Notes: a model not told the origin generated them from the letters alone. Positions 35,785 through 44,535 are shown, counted from the stretch's first letter. The stretch is 64,000 bases of DNA from Candidatus Scatonaster coprocaballi (GCA_018064475.1 JAGHVD010000007.1:20158-84157); one strand, 5' to 3'. Program-made: numbers and translations.

Positions 35785-36714
35785 ATGCCCTATTCGAGTG
35801 TTTTTCTCACAGAAATCATCAAATACTTCGATCTGGAACAGGTCTATGCACCGGCAGATCTTGAGAAAGTCAGAATACACGTTGCCGACGTAACCCGTCC
35901 AGGCTTACAGCTGGCGGGATATTACGACCATTTCGGTCCGGATCGTATCCAGCTGATCGGTAACATGGAGCACGCATATCTGGACAAACTTACATCCGAA
36001 CAACGTGAACAGCGTCTGGCGGCACTCTTTGACAAGAACATTCCGTGCCTGATTCTGACTCGAAATCACGTGGCTCATGATGAATTGATCCGTGTGGCGG
36101 AGAAGACCGGTATCCCGGTACTTCGCACGCACCAGGCCACGAGTGAATTTATGAGTTCACTGGTAAAATATCTGAATGTAGAACTTGCTCCACGCATCTC
36201 CATGCACGGTGTACTCGTCGAGGTCAATGGTGAAGGTATTCTGATCTTGGGTGAGAGTGGCGTCGGTAAATCTGAAACCGCGTTGGAGATCGTTAAGCGT
36301 GGTCATCGACTGATTGCCGACGACCAGGTCGAGATCCGTCGTGTATCGGAGACCACACTGCTTGGCCGCGCGCCGGAAGTGATCCGACACCTGATTGAGA
36401 TCCGTGGTATCGGTATTCTGGATGTAAAGGAATTGTACGGTGTTTCTTCTGTTAAGCTTCAGGAGAACATTGACTTCGTAATCAACTTGGAACTGTGGGA
36501 TGAGAAGAAGACCTACGATCGCCTGGGTATCACGGATGAGACAACGGATATTCTGGGTATCAAGGTGCCCTCCATCACAATTCCGGTTGGACCTGGCCGA
36601 AATCTGGCCATTATCGTTGAGGCGGCTGCAATCAACTATCGTGTGAAGAAGATGGGTTATAATGCGGCCAAGGATCTGGTTACCAGGGTTTTCCCAGGTG
36701 GACTGAATCCGTAA
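35785..36714 (+). CDS. hprK: HPr kinase/phosphorylase
   Basis: 309 residues, the usual length. Walker A GESGVGKS at 156-163, the preceding SMHGVLVEVNGEG holds the catalytic His region, and LIEIRGIGILDV is the HprK signature. It phosphorylates Ser46 of HPr and reverses this, linking glycolytic status to CcpA-type regulation. GGAGGAG precedes the ATG. First gene of the hprK-murB-rapZ-whiA cluster typical of Clostridia. Confidence 0.97.
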   Translation: MPYSSVFLTEIIKYFDLEQVYAPADLEKVRIHVADVTRPGLQLAGYYDHFGPDRIQLIGNMEHAYLDKLTSEQREQRLAALFDKNIPCLILTRNHVAHDELIRVAEKTGIPVLRTHQATSEFMSSLVKYLNVELAPRISMHGVLVEVNGEGILILGESGVGKSETALEIVKRGHRLIADDQVEIRRVSETTLLGRAPEVIRHLIEIRGIGILDVKELYGVSSVKLQENIDFVINLELWDEKKTYDRLGITDETTDILGIKVPSITIPVGPGRNLAIIVEAAAINYRVKKMGYNAAKDLVTRVFPGGLNP

Positions 36715-36752
36715 GTGAAGTTTGAAGTAGGAGTAGGAAAGGGGTATATCTC

Positions 36753-37721
36753 ATGAAGACAGGCAGCAATACGATCGAGGCTTTGAAGCGGAAGCTGATC
36801 GATGCCGGAATGGTAGAACTTGCAAAGGGGATTCGGCTGGATGAGCCGATGAAGTTGCATACTTCTTTCCGGGTGGGTGGTCCTGCAGATATTTATGTTA
36901 CCCCTTCTCGTAAAGAAGAGATCCTTGCGCTGATTGATGCGGCTCAAATACTGCATATCCCGTACTTTCTCATGGGAAATGGATCAAATCTGGTGATTTC
37001 GGATGAGGGAATGGAAGGCCTGGTGATTCACCTGAGCGAGCCGTTCTCGAGCATCGAGGCGAAACCGGATGATTCGATTCCGGACACAGAATTGATTCGT
37101 GTCTCGGCCGGAACCCTTCTGATCCGACTGGCTTCTTTTGCCACGAAGGCGGGCTTGAGTGGGCTGGAGTTTGCTTCCGGCATTCCTGGATCGGTCGGTG
37201 GCGCAGTGTTCATGAATGCGGGGGCCTATGACCACGATATTTCTGAAGTGATTGAAGAAGTGACGTATATCACATCGGAAGGCGAAGTGAAGACCAAGAA
37301 GGGCGAGGAACTTCAGTTCGGTTATCGAAAAAGTATATTCATGACGGAGGGCGGCATCGTACTGGAAGCGTTGGTTCGTCTGAAGCGTGGCAATCGGGAA
37401 GAGATCGAAGAGCAGGTACGCACTTATTCTGAGAAGCGTACGAAGTCTCAACCACTGAATTTCCCGAGTGCGGGCAGTATGTTCAAGCGCCCGACCGGAC
37501 ACTATACCGGTGCATTGATCGAACAGTGTGGGCTGAAGGGTGCATCCGTCGGCGGTGCACAGGTTTCGGAGAAACATGCAGGATTCGTCATCAATAAGGG
37601 TGATGCGACTGCGAAGGACATTGACGAACTGGTGAAGAAGATCCAGAAAGAGGTCAAAGCGAAGTTCGATGTAGATCTGGAACGCGAAGTGAGATTCATC
37701 GGAAGAGGATTCTCTTCCTAA
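36753..37721 (+). CDS. murB: UDP-N-acetylenolpyruvoylglucosamine reductase
   Basis: 322 residues. FAD-binding domain signatures RVGGPADIYVTP, GNGSNLVISDEGMEG and ASGIPGSVGGAVFMNAGAY, with GYRKSIF and FPSAGSMFKRP (the Ser proton donor). It reduces UDP-GlcNAc-enolpyruvate to UDP-MurNAc in peptidoglycan synthesis. The C-terminus (FDVDLEREVRFIG) is the usual short type IIb tail. It follows hprK by 38 bp with an AAAGGGG site. Confidence 0.96.
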   Translation: MKTGSNTIEALKRKLIDAGMVELAKGIRLDEPMKLHTSFRVGGPADIYVTPSRKEEILALIDAAQILHIPYFLMGNGSNLVISDEGMEGLVIHLSEPFSSIEAKPDDSIPDTELIRVSAGTLLIRLASFATKAGLSGLEFASGIPGSVGGAVFMNAGAYDHDISEVIEEVTYITSEGEVKTKKGEELQFGYRKSIFMTEGGIVLEALVRLKRGNREEIEEQVRTYSEKRTKSQPLNFPSAGSMFKRPTGHYTGALIEQCGLKGASVGGAQVSEKHAGFVINKGDATAKDIDELVKKIQKEVKAKFDVDLEREVRFIGRGFSS

Positions 37722-37742
37722 TAGTAAGGAGAAGGTGGAAGC

Positions 37743-38642
37743 ATGGATGTCATTATTCTGACAGGTATGTCTGGCGCTGGTAAAAGCCAGGCAGCGCATT
37801 TTCTAGAAGATCAGGGGTATTTCTGTATCGACAATCTTCCGCCGATCGTTCTGCCGGAATTGGTGCGAACCTTCCTGAAAGGACAAGGTGGCGAAGGCTT
37901 CGCTGTGAATAAGCTTGCTTTCGTGGTGGATATTCGAAGCAAGGAATTCCTGAAAGACTTTGGCAAAGCACTCACCGAGTTGGAGAAACTGGAGTCGCCG
38001 TATCGGATCATTTTCCTAGAGGCTAGCGATCATGTGCTGGTAAGCCGCTATCGCCAGACCAGGAGAAAGCACCCGCTGTCGGATGGCCTGTCACTTGTCG
38101 AAGCCATTGAGAAAGAACGTGCGTTGATGCGAGGAATTCGTGCACGTGCGACACACATTATCGATACTTCCATGATCGCGTTGAGCGCGCTGCGCGATGA
38201 ATTACAGTACATCATCGAGATCGAAGACGAGATGACGATGGACATCCATGTTGAGTCCTTCGGCTTCAAGTATGGTATTCCAGGTGACAGCGATGTGACC
38301 TGTGATGTGCGTTTCCTACCGAATCCGTTCTACATTCCGGAATTGAAGATGCTCTGCGGTAAGGACCAGGGAATCATTGATTTTCTTGAGTCTCATGAAG
38401 AGACGGAAGAATACTATAAGAAGATGATGGATCTTCTTTGCTTCTCGGTTCCGCTCTATATCCGTGAGGGGAAAGCCCGCCTGTCGATTGGCGTCGGCTG
38501 TACCGGCGGACGTCACCGCTCGGTATATTTTGCCGAGCGTCTGGCTTCCGGACTGAAGGAGGCCGGCTATCGTGTGTCCCTCCATCATCGTGATATTGAG
38601 AAAGATCCACGCTATTCACGCATTGAGGATAAGAAAGCATGA
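37743..38642 (+). CDS. rapZ: RapZ/YvcJ-type nucleotide-binding protein
   Basis: 299 residues. Walker A GMSGAGKS at 8-15 and the C-terminal SIGVGCTGGRHRSVYF motif define the family, which binds GTP/ATP and, in enterobacteria, controls GlmS mRNA processing. In Firmicutes (YvcJ) it affects competence and wall-precursor regulation. The stop overlaps the whiA start as ATGA. In most Firmicutes yvcK lies between these two genes; here it is missing. Confidence 0.96.
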   Translation: MDVIILTGMSGAGKSQAAHFLEDQGYFCIDNLPPIVLPELVRTFLKGQGGEGFAVNKLAFVVDIRSKEFLKDFGKALTELEKLESPYRIIFLEASDHVLVSRYRQTRRKHPLSDGLSLVEAIEKERALMRGIRARATHIIDTSMIALSALRDELQYIIEIEDEMTMDIHVESFGFKYGIPGDSDVTCDVRFLPNPFYIPELKMLCGKDQGIIDFLESHEETEEYYKKMMDLLCFSVPLYIREGKARLSIGVGCTGGRHRSVYFAERLASGLKEAGYRVSLHHRDIEKDPRYSRIEDKKA

Positions 38643-39538
38643 GTACGGAGACGTATTCTCAGAGAATCAAGTCGGATATTCGTAAAACATCCTATAAGAC
38701 CAAAGAAGAGTGGGCGGCCGAGATGGCGGCCCTCTGCCTCTGCAGTGGTTTTACCGAGGACATGATCGAAGATATCATCCATGTACACTGTACGAGCGAA
38801 GAGGTGGCGCAACGGCTTCTTCAGGATGCGAAGAACAGCCAGCTTTCTATGACTGCCCAAGGTCCTAACCGAATCGGACGCCGCGGCGGAAGTGTGTACG
38901 AAGTGCTTTTCCCAGCGATTGAATTCGAGAATTTCATTACGCCGTACCTGATGCCGGATGTGATTGCCGATGAGATCTCGGCGGATGAGGCCTTGCGCCG
39001 TGCGATGCTGCGCGGGGCGTTCATGGCGCGTGGGTCGATGAGTGATCCCAATCTTCGGTTCCGAATGGAGATCCTCTGTAAGACCGATGCGTTTGTCAAA
39101 ATGCTTGTGCTGCTTATGCATGCGGAGAATATCCAGCCGTCGACGCGTGTGCTGGATACCACATGGTCGATCTACTTTAAGAAGATGGATGAGATCTGTG
39201 ATTTTCTAGTTATTCTGGGAGCGGTGAGCCTGATGTTCGAACTTCAGAATATTCGTGCCCAGCATGAGGTGAATCGGATGGTCGCGCGCTCGGTCAACTT
39301 GGATAACTGGACCATGCAGCAGCAGTCGGAGGCGAGTGCGAAGCGTACGCAGAAACTGGAAGCGCTGCTGGCCTCGGAACAGGCGGCCAGAATTCCGAAG
39401 GAACTACTGGACGTGGCACGCATCCATATCGACAATCCGGGTCTTTCTCTGACGGAACTGGGTAAGCTGATGGATCCGCCGATCAGTAAGTCCGGTATGA
39501 ATCACCGTCTTCGTAAATTGATGGACCTGCTCGATTAA
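38639..39538 (+). CDS. whiA: DNA-binding protein WhiA
   Basis: 299 residues. N-terminal LAGLIDADG-like fold (LRGAFMARGSMSDPN, and AENIQPSTRVLD) and a C-terminal helix-turn-helix (LSLTELGKLM and SGMNHRLRKLMDLLD). WhiA links division and chromosome biology in Gram-positives. It overlaps rapZ by 4 bp. Confidence 0.95.
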   Translation: MSTETYSQRIKSDIRKTSYKTKEEWAAEMAALCLCSGFTEDMIEDIIHVHCTSEEVAQRLLQDAKNSQLSMTAQGPNRIGRRGGSVYEVLFPAIEFENFITPYLMPDVIADEISADEALRRAMLRGAFMARGSMSDPNLRFRMEILCKTDAFVKMLVLLMHAENIQPSTRVLDTTWSIYFKKMDEICDFLVILGAVSLMFELQNIRAQHEVNRMVARSVNLDNWTMQQQSEASAKRTQKLEALLASEQAARIPKELLDVARIHIDNPGLSLTELGKLMDPPISKSGMNHRLRKLMDLLD

Positions 39539-39565
39539 CCATTCTTATCTCTCCACAGCGACGTA

Positions 39566-39595
39566 TTGACATATTACTTAATACCAGTCTATAAT
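39566..39595 (+). promoter_or_regulatory. Sigma-A-type promoter of the padR operon
   Basis: TTGACA (39566-39571), an 18-bp spacer and TATAAT (39590-39595), both consensus. An inverted repeat TTGAAT-N17-ATTCAA (39604-39632) overlies the expected start site and is a candidate PadR operator. Confidence 0.85.
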
Positions 39596-39603
39596 CAGTA
39601 TTG

Positions 39604-39632
39604 TTGAATATACAGTAGTGAACATGATTCAA
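39604..39632. promoter_or_regulatory. Inverted repeat, candidate PadR operator
   Basis: TTGAAT (39604-39609) and ATTCAA (39627-39632) are separated by 17 nt and lie at the predicted start of transcription of the padR operon, the place for autoregulation. The intervening ATACAGTAGTGAACAT has partial dyad character. Confidence 0.5.
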
Positions 39633-39683
39633 TAATTTCGAGTTCAGCATATTCACGAATGAAGAAAAGGAGGAGACGTGCAA

Positions 39684-40001
39684 ATGAATGTACAGTTCAA
39701 GAAGGGCGTGCTGGATCTGTGTGTACTAGCGATGCTCAAGGATAGCGACCGATACGGATACGAATTGGCCAGTACATTGTCCGAGACGATTAAAATTTCA
39801 GACGGCACCGTATATCCGCTTCTGAGAAAACTCGCAAGTGACGGTCTGGTGGCCTCTTATCTACAGGAATCACAGAGTGGCCCGCCGAGGAAATACTATA
39901 GCTTGACGGCATCAGGCAAGATCCGACTCCAGGAATTACTGGATGACTGGAATGCTTTTACCGCAAGCGTAAATAAGATCGTAGGAGGAAGAAATGCATG
40001 A
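39684..40001 (+). CDS. PadR-family transcriptional regulator
   Basis: 105 residues from the ATG at 39684; AAAGGAGGAG ends 8 nt upstream, and the GTG at 39678 is too close. A winged helix-turn-helix (LDLCVLAMLKDSDRYGYEL, then SDGTVYPLLRKLASDGLV) and a short C-terminal helix mark the small PadR-s1 type. It probably represses its own operon in response to an envelope or drug signal. The stop overlaps the next start as ATGA. Confidence 0.93.
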   Translation: MNVQFKKGVLDLCVLAMLKDSDRYGYELASTLSETIKISDGTVYPLLRKLASDGLVASYLQESQSGPPRKYYSLTASGKIRLQELLDDWNAFTASVNKIVGGRNA

Positions 40002-40822
40002 ATAAGAATGAATATATTTCAGCACTGCGTTCGCAGCTCCGTAGACTTCCTTCCAATGATGTCGATGAGATCGTGAAGGAATTCGAGGCACATTTCGATA
40101 TGGGCATCGCAGACGGCAAGACTGAGTTCGAGATCGCGCAGAAACTGGGTGCGCCGGAAGAAGTTGCACAGTACTATCTGAGTGATGAGGTGCCGCAGTT
40201 CGAGGTGAAGAACGATGGAAATGGTACATCCGCCGGCTTCCCAATCATTCCGGTCAAGACCGGTTGGGTGATCGATCGCGGCGTAGGTCCGCAGACTGCA
40301 GCTGGTTTTGCCAACGGACAGTATGCTAGACCGGTAAATAATCAGCCGCCAAAGCCGGAACCGAGTGATGCACCCAATGCTCACGTTGGTGCGAAGGCGA
40401 AGGAAACTTATGAGAAGGTTGGTCCGCAGGGTCAGAAGAACATCCCGCTGCCGCCTTATCCGGAATATCCGTCACAGAATCCCGGACGAGTTACGAAGCA
40501 GCCGAAGGATTGTCACATCCTCTTTGCTTGGCTCTTCACCATCTTCGTATTTATTCCGGTATGGATCTTGGCGCTGGCTCTCGTACTTCTGTTGATTGCA
40601 GCTCCAATCGGACTTGGCGTACTTTGCGTAGGCCTCTTCACATGGGTACCGGGTATGTCGGTTGGCGTAGGTGGAACAGTCTGCTTGGCGATTGCCTCAG
40701 CTTTTGCGGCGATTGGCGCGGCGTTCGTAGCTTTCTTCGCCCTCAAGGGCTTCGTACTTGGAACGATTGCTTATATTCGCTACATTGCGAGCGGATGTAA
40801 GTCGAAAGGAGGCAATGTATGA
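39998..40822 (+). CDS. HAAS (DUF1700)-domain membrane protein
   Basis: 274 residues. The N-terminal domain (MNKNEYISALRSQLRRLP..VDEIVKEFEAHFDMGIADGKTEFEIAQKLGAPEEVA) is the HAAS domain that pairs with PadR regulators; a Pro-rich linker and three or four membrane helices (about 175-260) follow. It may act as a sensor or anti-regulator. Overlaps padR and the next gene by 4 bp each, so the three are one operon. Confidence 0.9.
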   Translation: MNKNEYISALRSQLRRLPSNDVDEIVKEFEAHFDMGIADGKTEFEIAQKLGAPEEVAQYYLSDEVPQFEVKNDGNGTSAGFPIIPVKTGWVIDRGVGPQTAAGFANGQYARPVNNQPPKPEPSDAPNAHVGAKAKETYEKVGPQGQKNIPLPPYPEYPSQNPGRVTKQPKDCHILFAWLFTIFVFIPVWILALALVLLLIAAPIGLGVLCVGLFTWVPGMSVGVGGTVCLAIASAFAAIGAAFVAFFALKGFVLGTIAYIRYIASGCKSKGGNV

Positions 40823-41124
40823 GAAAAGGAACTGCTGTATGTATTGTAATCATGGTGCTGAGCTTTGTTCTCTCCCTGATTTTCCTGTTCGCCAGTGCCA
40901 CGATGTATATTGCGTCTGGTACCAAAGAGGTGGCGGAGCACATTATTTCCGGTGACGTCACGAAGTGGTTCGGTAAATTCGACGGCATTGATGTGGATAA
41001 GGATGGCGTAACTGTTGATCTGCCGGGTCTCGATATTATTGCGGATGACGAGGGTGTGGACTTTGACTTCCTGTTCATCCACGTCAATACAAGAGACACA
41101 GAAGAAGAGAAGGCAGGTAACTAA
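40819..41124 (+). CDS. Small membrane protein of the padR operon
   Basis: 101 residues: a single N-terminal membrane helix (about 5-30) with a short, acidic, beta-prone outer domain (FDGIDVDKDGVTVDLPGLDI). In similar operons this place is taken by a DUF4097 adhesin-like protein; this one is much shorter and may be a cut-down version. Function unknown. Confidence 0.75.
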   Translation: MRKGTAVCIVIMVLSFVLSLIFLFASATMYIASGTKEVAEHIISGDVTKWFGKFDGIDVDKDGVTVDLPGLDIIADDEGVDFDFLFIHVNTRDTEEEKAGN

Positions 41125-41143
41125 GAAGAGGTAAGGAATTCTT

Positions 41144-41190
41144 CCGGTCAAGGAGACTTCGGGAACCCGTCATTGGAACCCGAAGGACCG
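41144..41190 (+). other. Stable nested hairpin of unknown role between operons
   Basis: CTTCGGG (41157-41163) pairs with CCCGAAG (41179-41185), and an outer CGGTC (41145-41149) pairs with GACCG (41186-41190). The stem is followed by a purine-rich stretch and then the terminator at 41215. It sits in the 3' region of the padR operon mRNA and may protect or regulate it. Confidence 0.5.
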
Positions 41191-41214
41191 AGGAGAAGAG
41201 ACTGAAGGAGGACG

Positions 41215-41251
41215 GGAGTCGTCTCGATTACGAGACGGCTCCTCTCTTTTT
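41215..41251 (+). terminator. Terminator of the padR operon
   Basis: GGAGTCGTCTCG (41215-41226) pairs with CGAGACGGCTCC (41231-41242) over 12 bp with one G-U, loop ATTA, then TCTCTTTTT. Confidence 0.92.
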
Positions 41252-41261
41252 CGCAAAAATC

Positions 41262-41290
41262 TTGACATCGGGGATTTTTCGCCGCATAAT
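41262..41290 (+). promoter_or_regulatory. Sigma-A promoter of the T-box transcript
   Basis: TTGACA (41262-41267), a 17-bp spacer and CATAAT (41285-41290). Transcription should begin near 41297, a few bases into the T-box leader. Confidence 0.9.
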
Positions 41291-41299
41291 CTGCTTATC

Positions 41300-41626
41300 T
41301 GTTATAGATGAAATGCGTTGACGGAGATAAGTAGCGATTGGAAGTCGTACAGGGCGTGTGGGTCTAGATTGAGAGCCTACATACGAACGGAGAATCAGAC
41401 GAAGTTCCCTCCCGAGCAGATCTGCTGAACATTGTGGTTCCGGAAATCGGAGTGATAAGTAGGTGGATACGGTGTTGCTCACCGTTACGAGGAGCAGAGG
41501 CTGATAGGCCTTATAAGTGCGAGTGGTTCTCCCAAATTGTTGGGAGCCTTCGAAAATGGGTGGTACCGCGAAATTGTTTATTCGTCCCATTGCTGTTTTG
41601 TAGGAGAACGGCGATGGGCTTTTTTG
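41300..41626 (+). promoter_or_regulatory. T-box riboswitch upstream of the paaK-like gene
   Basis: About 330 nt. Stem I: kink-turn-like TTGAC-GGAG / CTCC-CGA (41318-41326 and 41409-41415), an AGTA loop-E strand (41330-41333), an apical stem 41357-41390, and the 3' GAA strand (41401-41403) followed by the specifier region. Read directly after GAA the codon is GUU (Val); one base later it is UUC (Phe). The T-box AAAATGGGTGGTACCGCG ends at 41570 and its TGGT (41561-41564) pairs with a tRNA ending ACCA (discriminator A), which fits both amino acids. A terminator CCCATTGCTG / CGGCGATGGG (41586-41618) with CTTTTTTG is the default fold. GATAAGTAG also recurs at 41454-41462 as a stem II S-turn. Confidence 0.92.
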
Positions 41627-41656
41627 TTGCCGTTCATGCGAAAGGAAGGTATAGAA

Positions 41657-42979
41657 ATGAGAAGAGAATCGAGAAGCTGGATCTGGAATCCGAAGGCCGA
41701 GTGCATGTCCGATGACGAACGTGCGAAGGTGCAAAGTGAGCGACTCATCAACTGCGTGAACCGTATGTACGAGCATGTGCCGTACTACAGAAAGAGAATG
41801 GAAGAGAAGGGCGTGGAGCCGGGCGATATCAAGAGCATCGCTGACCTGCCGAAACTTCCTTTCTCGGATAAATTCGATTTCCGTGATAATTATCCGTTCG
41901 GAACACTGGCTGTGCCGAGAACGGAATTGGTTCGTGTCCATGCGTCTTCCGGAACGACCGGTAAGATGAAGGTGGTCGGCTATACGGCCAATGACGTGGA
42001 ACTGTGGAACGAGGTATTGTGCCGTGCGATGGCCAGAGCCGGCGTACAGAAGGGCGACCTGGTGCATATTGCCTATGGTTATGGACTCTTCACGGGCGGC
42101 CTGGGACCACATTTCGCTTGCGCAAAGCTCGGTGCTGTAGCGATTCCGGTGTCCGGTGGTAATACGGCTCGTCAGATTCAGATCCTGCGTGAGTGGAAGC
42201 CGGAAGTTATCATGTGTACACCGACTTATGCACTTCACATTGCCGATCAGCTCCAGGAAGCCGGCATCGACAAGTCTGAACTGAACTTGAAGACGGGTAT
42301 TTTCGGCGCGGAAGCATGGACGACCGAGATGCGTGACCAGATCGAGGAACGCCTGAACCTGCGTGCATTCGATATCTATGGTTTGACGGAGGTCTGTGGA
42401 CCTGGCGTTGGCTGCTGTTGCGATCAATCCGACTTGATCCATATCGAGTCCGATCACTTCATTCCGGAAATCGTGGATCCAGAGACTGGGGAGACGCTGC
42501 CGGAAGGTCAGTTGGGTGAACTGGTGTTCTCTTCTGTTTCTAAGGAAGGTGTGCCGCTTCTGCGTTATAACACGCATGACTTGACACGTATCTATTATGG
42601 AAAGTGCGCGTGCGGACGTACTTCTCCTCGAATTGAGAAGGTAACAGGACGTGCAGATGACATGATGATCATCCGTGGCGTGAATGTATTCCCGTCGCAG
42701 ATCGAAGCGGTCCTCCTGGCCCACAGTGAGGTCGAACCGCATTACCTGATTTATCTGGATCGTGTGAATAATCTGGACCGTGTGACGGTCAAGGTCGAGA
42801 TGAACCCGTCGTTCTTCTCGGACTCCATTCGTGCGATTGAAGCGACCGAGCGCATGCTGGAGGGTGAGATTGCATCCATGACCGGTATCCATGCGAAGAT
42901 CAAGTTGGTTGAGCCAAGATCCCTGCCGAGAAGCGAAGGCAAGATGAAGCGTGTCATTGACGAACGTTTCAAGAAATAA
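41657..42979 (+). CDS. Phenylacetate-CoA ligase-type acyl-CoA ligase
   Basis: 440 residues from the ATG at 41657 with AAAGGAAGG 7 nt upstream. Adenylation signatures SSGTTGKMKVVGYT (A3) and YGLTEVCGPGVGCC (A5), TGRADDMMIIRGVNVFPSQIE (A8) and C-terminal EGKMKRVID are PaaK-like. CACGRTSPRI supplies a Cys pair. It activates phenylacetate or a related aryl acid with ATP and CoA. Control by a T-box ties it to shortage of an amino acid. The indolepyruvate oxidoreductase often found with it is not in the window. Confidence 0.93.
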   Translation: MRRESRSWIWNPKAECMSDDERAKVQSERLINCVNRMYEHVPYYRKRMEEKGVEPGDIKSIADLPKLPFSDKFDFRDNYPFGTLAVPRTELVRVHASSGTTGKMKVVGYTANDVELWNEVLCRAMARAGVQKGDLVHIAYGYGLFTGGLGPHFACAKLGAVAIPVSGGNTARQIQILREWKPEVIMCTPTYALHIADQLQEAGIDKSELNLKTGIFGAEAWTTEMRDQIEERLNLRAFDIYGLTEVCGPGVGCCCDQSDLIHIESDHFIPEIVDPETGETLPEGQLGELVFSSVSKEGVPLLRYNTHDLTRIYYGKCACGRTSPRIEKVTGRADDMMIIRGVNVFPSQIEAVLLAHSEVEPHYLIYLDRVNNLDRVTVKVEMNPSFFSDSIRAIEATERMLEGEIASMTGIHAKIKLVEPRSLPRSEGKMKRVIDERFKK

Positions 42980-43054
42980 GTGTATAATGGATTTGTTGGG
43001 CACAGGATTGGGTGCTTGGTAAATTAGGTGAATGGGATTATAGGAGGAACGACC

Positions 43055-44485
43055 ATGGCTAAGACGTTAGAGGATATTCGCAAGATGATCGAAGAGAATG
43101 GAATCGATATGATCGATTTCAAGTTGACGGATATTGACGGAAGATGGAGACATCTTGCAATTCCGGCAGAACGATTGACGGAAAGCACGATGACACAGGG
43201 TATCGGTTTCGACGGCAGTAACTATGGTTATGCACCGGTTGAGAATAGTGATATGGTGTTTATTCCGGTTCTGGATTCCGCTGTGATCGACCGTTATTGT
43301 GGTGTACCGACACTGTCCATGATCGGTGATGTTCGCGTTATTGCGCTTCCTGAGAATAAGCCATTCGACCAGTATCCGAGAAATGTTGCGATCCGTGCAC
43401 TGGAATACATGAAGGAGACTGGCGTTGCGGATCAGATGATCATTGGACCGGAGTATGAATTCTACATCTTCGACGATGTTCGCTATAAGACGAATTATTA
43501 TGATATGTCTGCCAGCATCTATACCTCCCAGGCACATTATGCTTCCGGTGATGAGACCAACAATAACGGTTACCAGGTATTGCCGGGTGCAGGATATCAC
43601 AACAGCCTGCCGACCGATATCCGTAACGACTTGAGAAGCTCCATGTGTCTCTCCATGAAGGATTGGGGCATCGGCGTGAAGTATCACCATCCGGAGGTAG
43701 GCGGTTCCGGTCAGATGGAGATCGAAGTCGAGTTGGGCGATATGCTGAAACTGGCGGATGATACCATGGCTGCAAAATATGTAATCAAGAACGAGGCACT
43801 CCTCGAGGGTGCAACGGCTACCTTCATGCCGAAGCCATTGGCGGAGGAAGCGGGTTCCGGTATGCATGTTCATATGCTTCTTCTGAAGGACGGTAAGCCG
43901 GTCTTCTACGATCCGGATGGATATGCTCAGCTGAGTGAGACCGCGCACTGGTTCATGGGTGGACTTCTGAAGCATGCAAGATCGATCTGCGCAATCACGA
44001 ATCCTTCTACGAACTCGTATAAGCGTCTGATCCCAGGCTATGAAGCACCGGTTACGATCGGATATGCGATGAGCAATCGTTCTGCCGTGATCCGTATTCC
44101 GGCTTATGCAAAAACACCTGAAACCAAGCGTTTCGAGCTCCGTAATCCGGATGCGACCTGTAATCCGTATTATGCGTATGCCGCCATCCTGATGGCCGGT
44201 CTTGATGGTATTAAGAATAAGATCGATCCACATGCCAATGGCTGGGGTCCATATGACTTCAATCTGTATACTCTTTCTGATGAGGAGAAAGCAAAGCTTA
44301 CCGGACTTCCGGCTTCGCTCGATGAGGCGATCCGTGCATTGGAAGAGGATCACGATTACCTGACCGCTGGCGGTGTGTTCCCGGAAAGACTCCTCAATCA
44401 GCTCATCGCGCGCAATAAGAAAGCGGCAAGTAAGATCAACAAGCTTCCACATCCGATGGAATTTGCCATGTACTACGATCTATAA
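43055..44485 (+). CDS. glnA: Glutamine synthetase, type I
   Basis: 476 residues from the ATG at 43055 with GGAGG 7 nt upstream. Motifs: GFDGSNYGY, GPEYEFYIF, EVGGSGQMEIEVELGD, ATFMPKPLAEEAGSGMHVH, NSYKRLIPGYEAPV and RFELRNPDATCNPY, all active-site elements of GlnA. It makes glutamine from glutamate, ammonia and ATP. It follows the T-box-controlled ligase by 75 bp, with TATAAT at 42983 as a possible separate promoter, so it may be expressed both with paaK and alone. Confidence 0.97.
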   Translation: MAKTLEDIRKMIEENGIDMIDFKLTDIDGRWRHLAIPAERLTESTMTQGIGFDGSNYGYAPVENSDMVFIPVLDSAVIDRYCGVPTLSMIGDVRVIALPENKPFDQYPRNVAIRALEYMKETGVADQMIIGPEYEFYIFDDVRYKTNYYDMSASIYTSQAHYASGDETNNNGYQVLPGAGYHNSLPTDIRNDLRSSMCLSMKDWGIGVKYHHPEVGGSGQMEIEVELGDMLKLADDTMAAKYVIKNEALLEGATATFMPKPLAEEAGSGMHVHMLLLKDGKPVFYDPDGYAQLSETAHWFMGGLLKHARSICAITNPSTNSYKRLIPGYEAPVTIGYAMSNRSAVIRIPAYAKTPETKRFELRNPDATCNPYYAYAAILMAGLDGIKNKIDPHANGWGPYDFNLYTLSDEEKAKLTGLPASLDEAIRALEEDHDYLTAGGVFPERLLNQLIARNKKAASKINKLPHPMEFAMYYDL

Positions 44486-44535
44486 GCGTTGGGAGAATCA
44501 CTTCCCATTCGTTTATGTAAATCGGGGGGACGACT

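Noticed and set aside
41228..43003. 591-codon open frame on the minus strand
   Set aside because: It is the antisense of the paaK-like gene and T-box. The translation is rich in H, R, I and L with no domain, and the plus-strand gene is strongly conserved.
43067..44452. 461-codon open frame on the minus strand
   Set aside because: Shadow of glnA, whose active-site motifs are complete on the plus strand; no ribosome-binding site or domain in the antisense frame.
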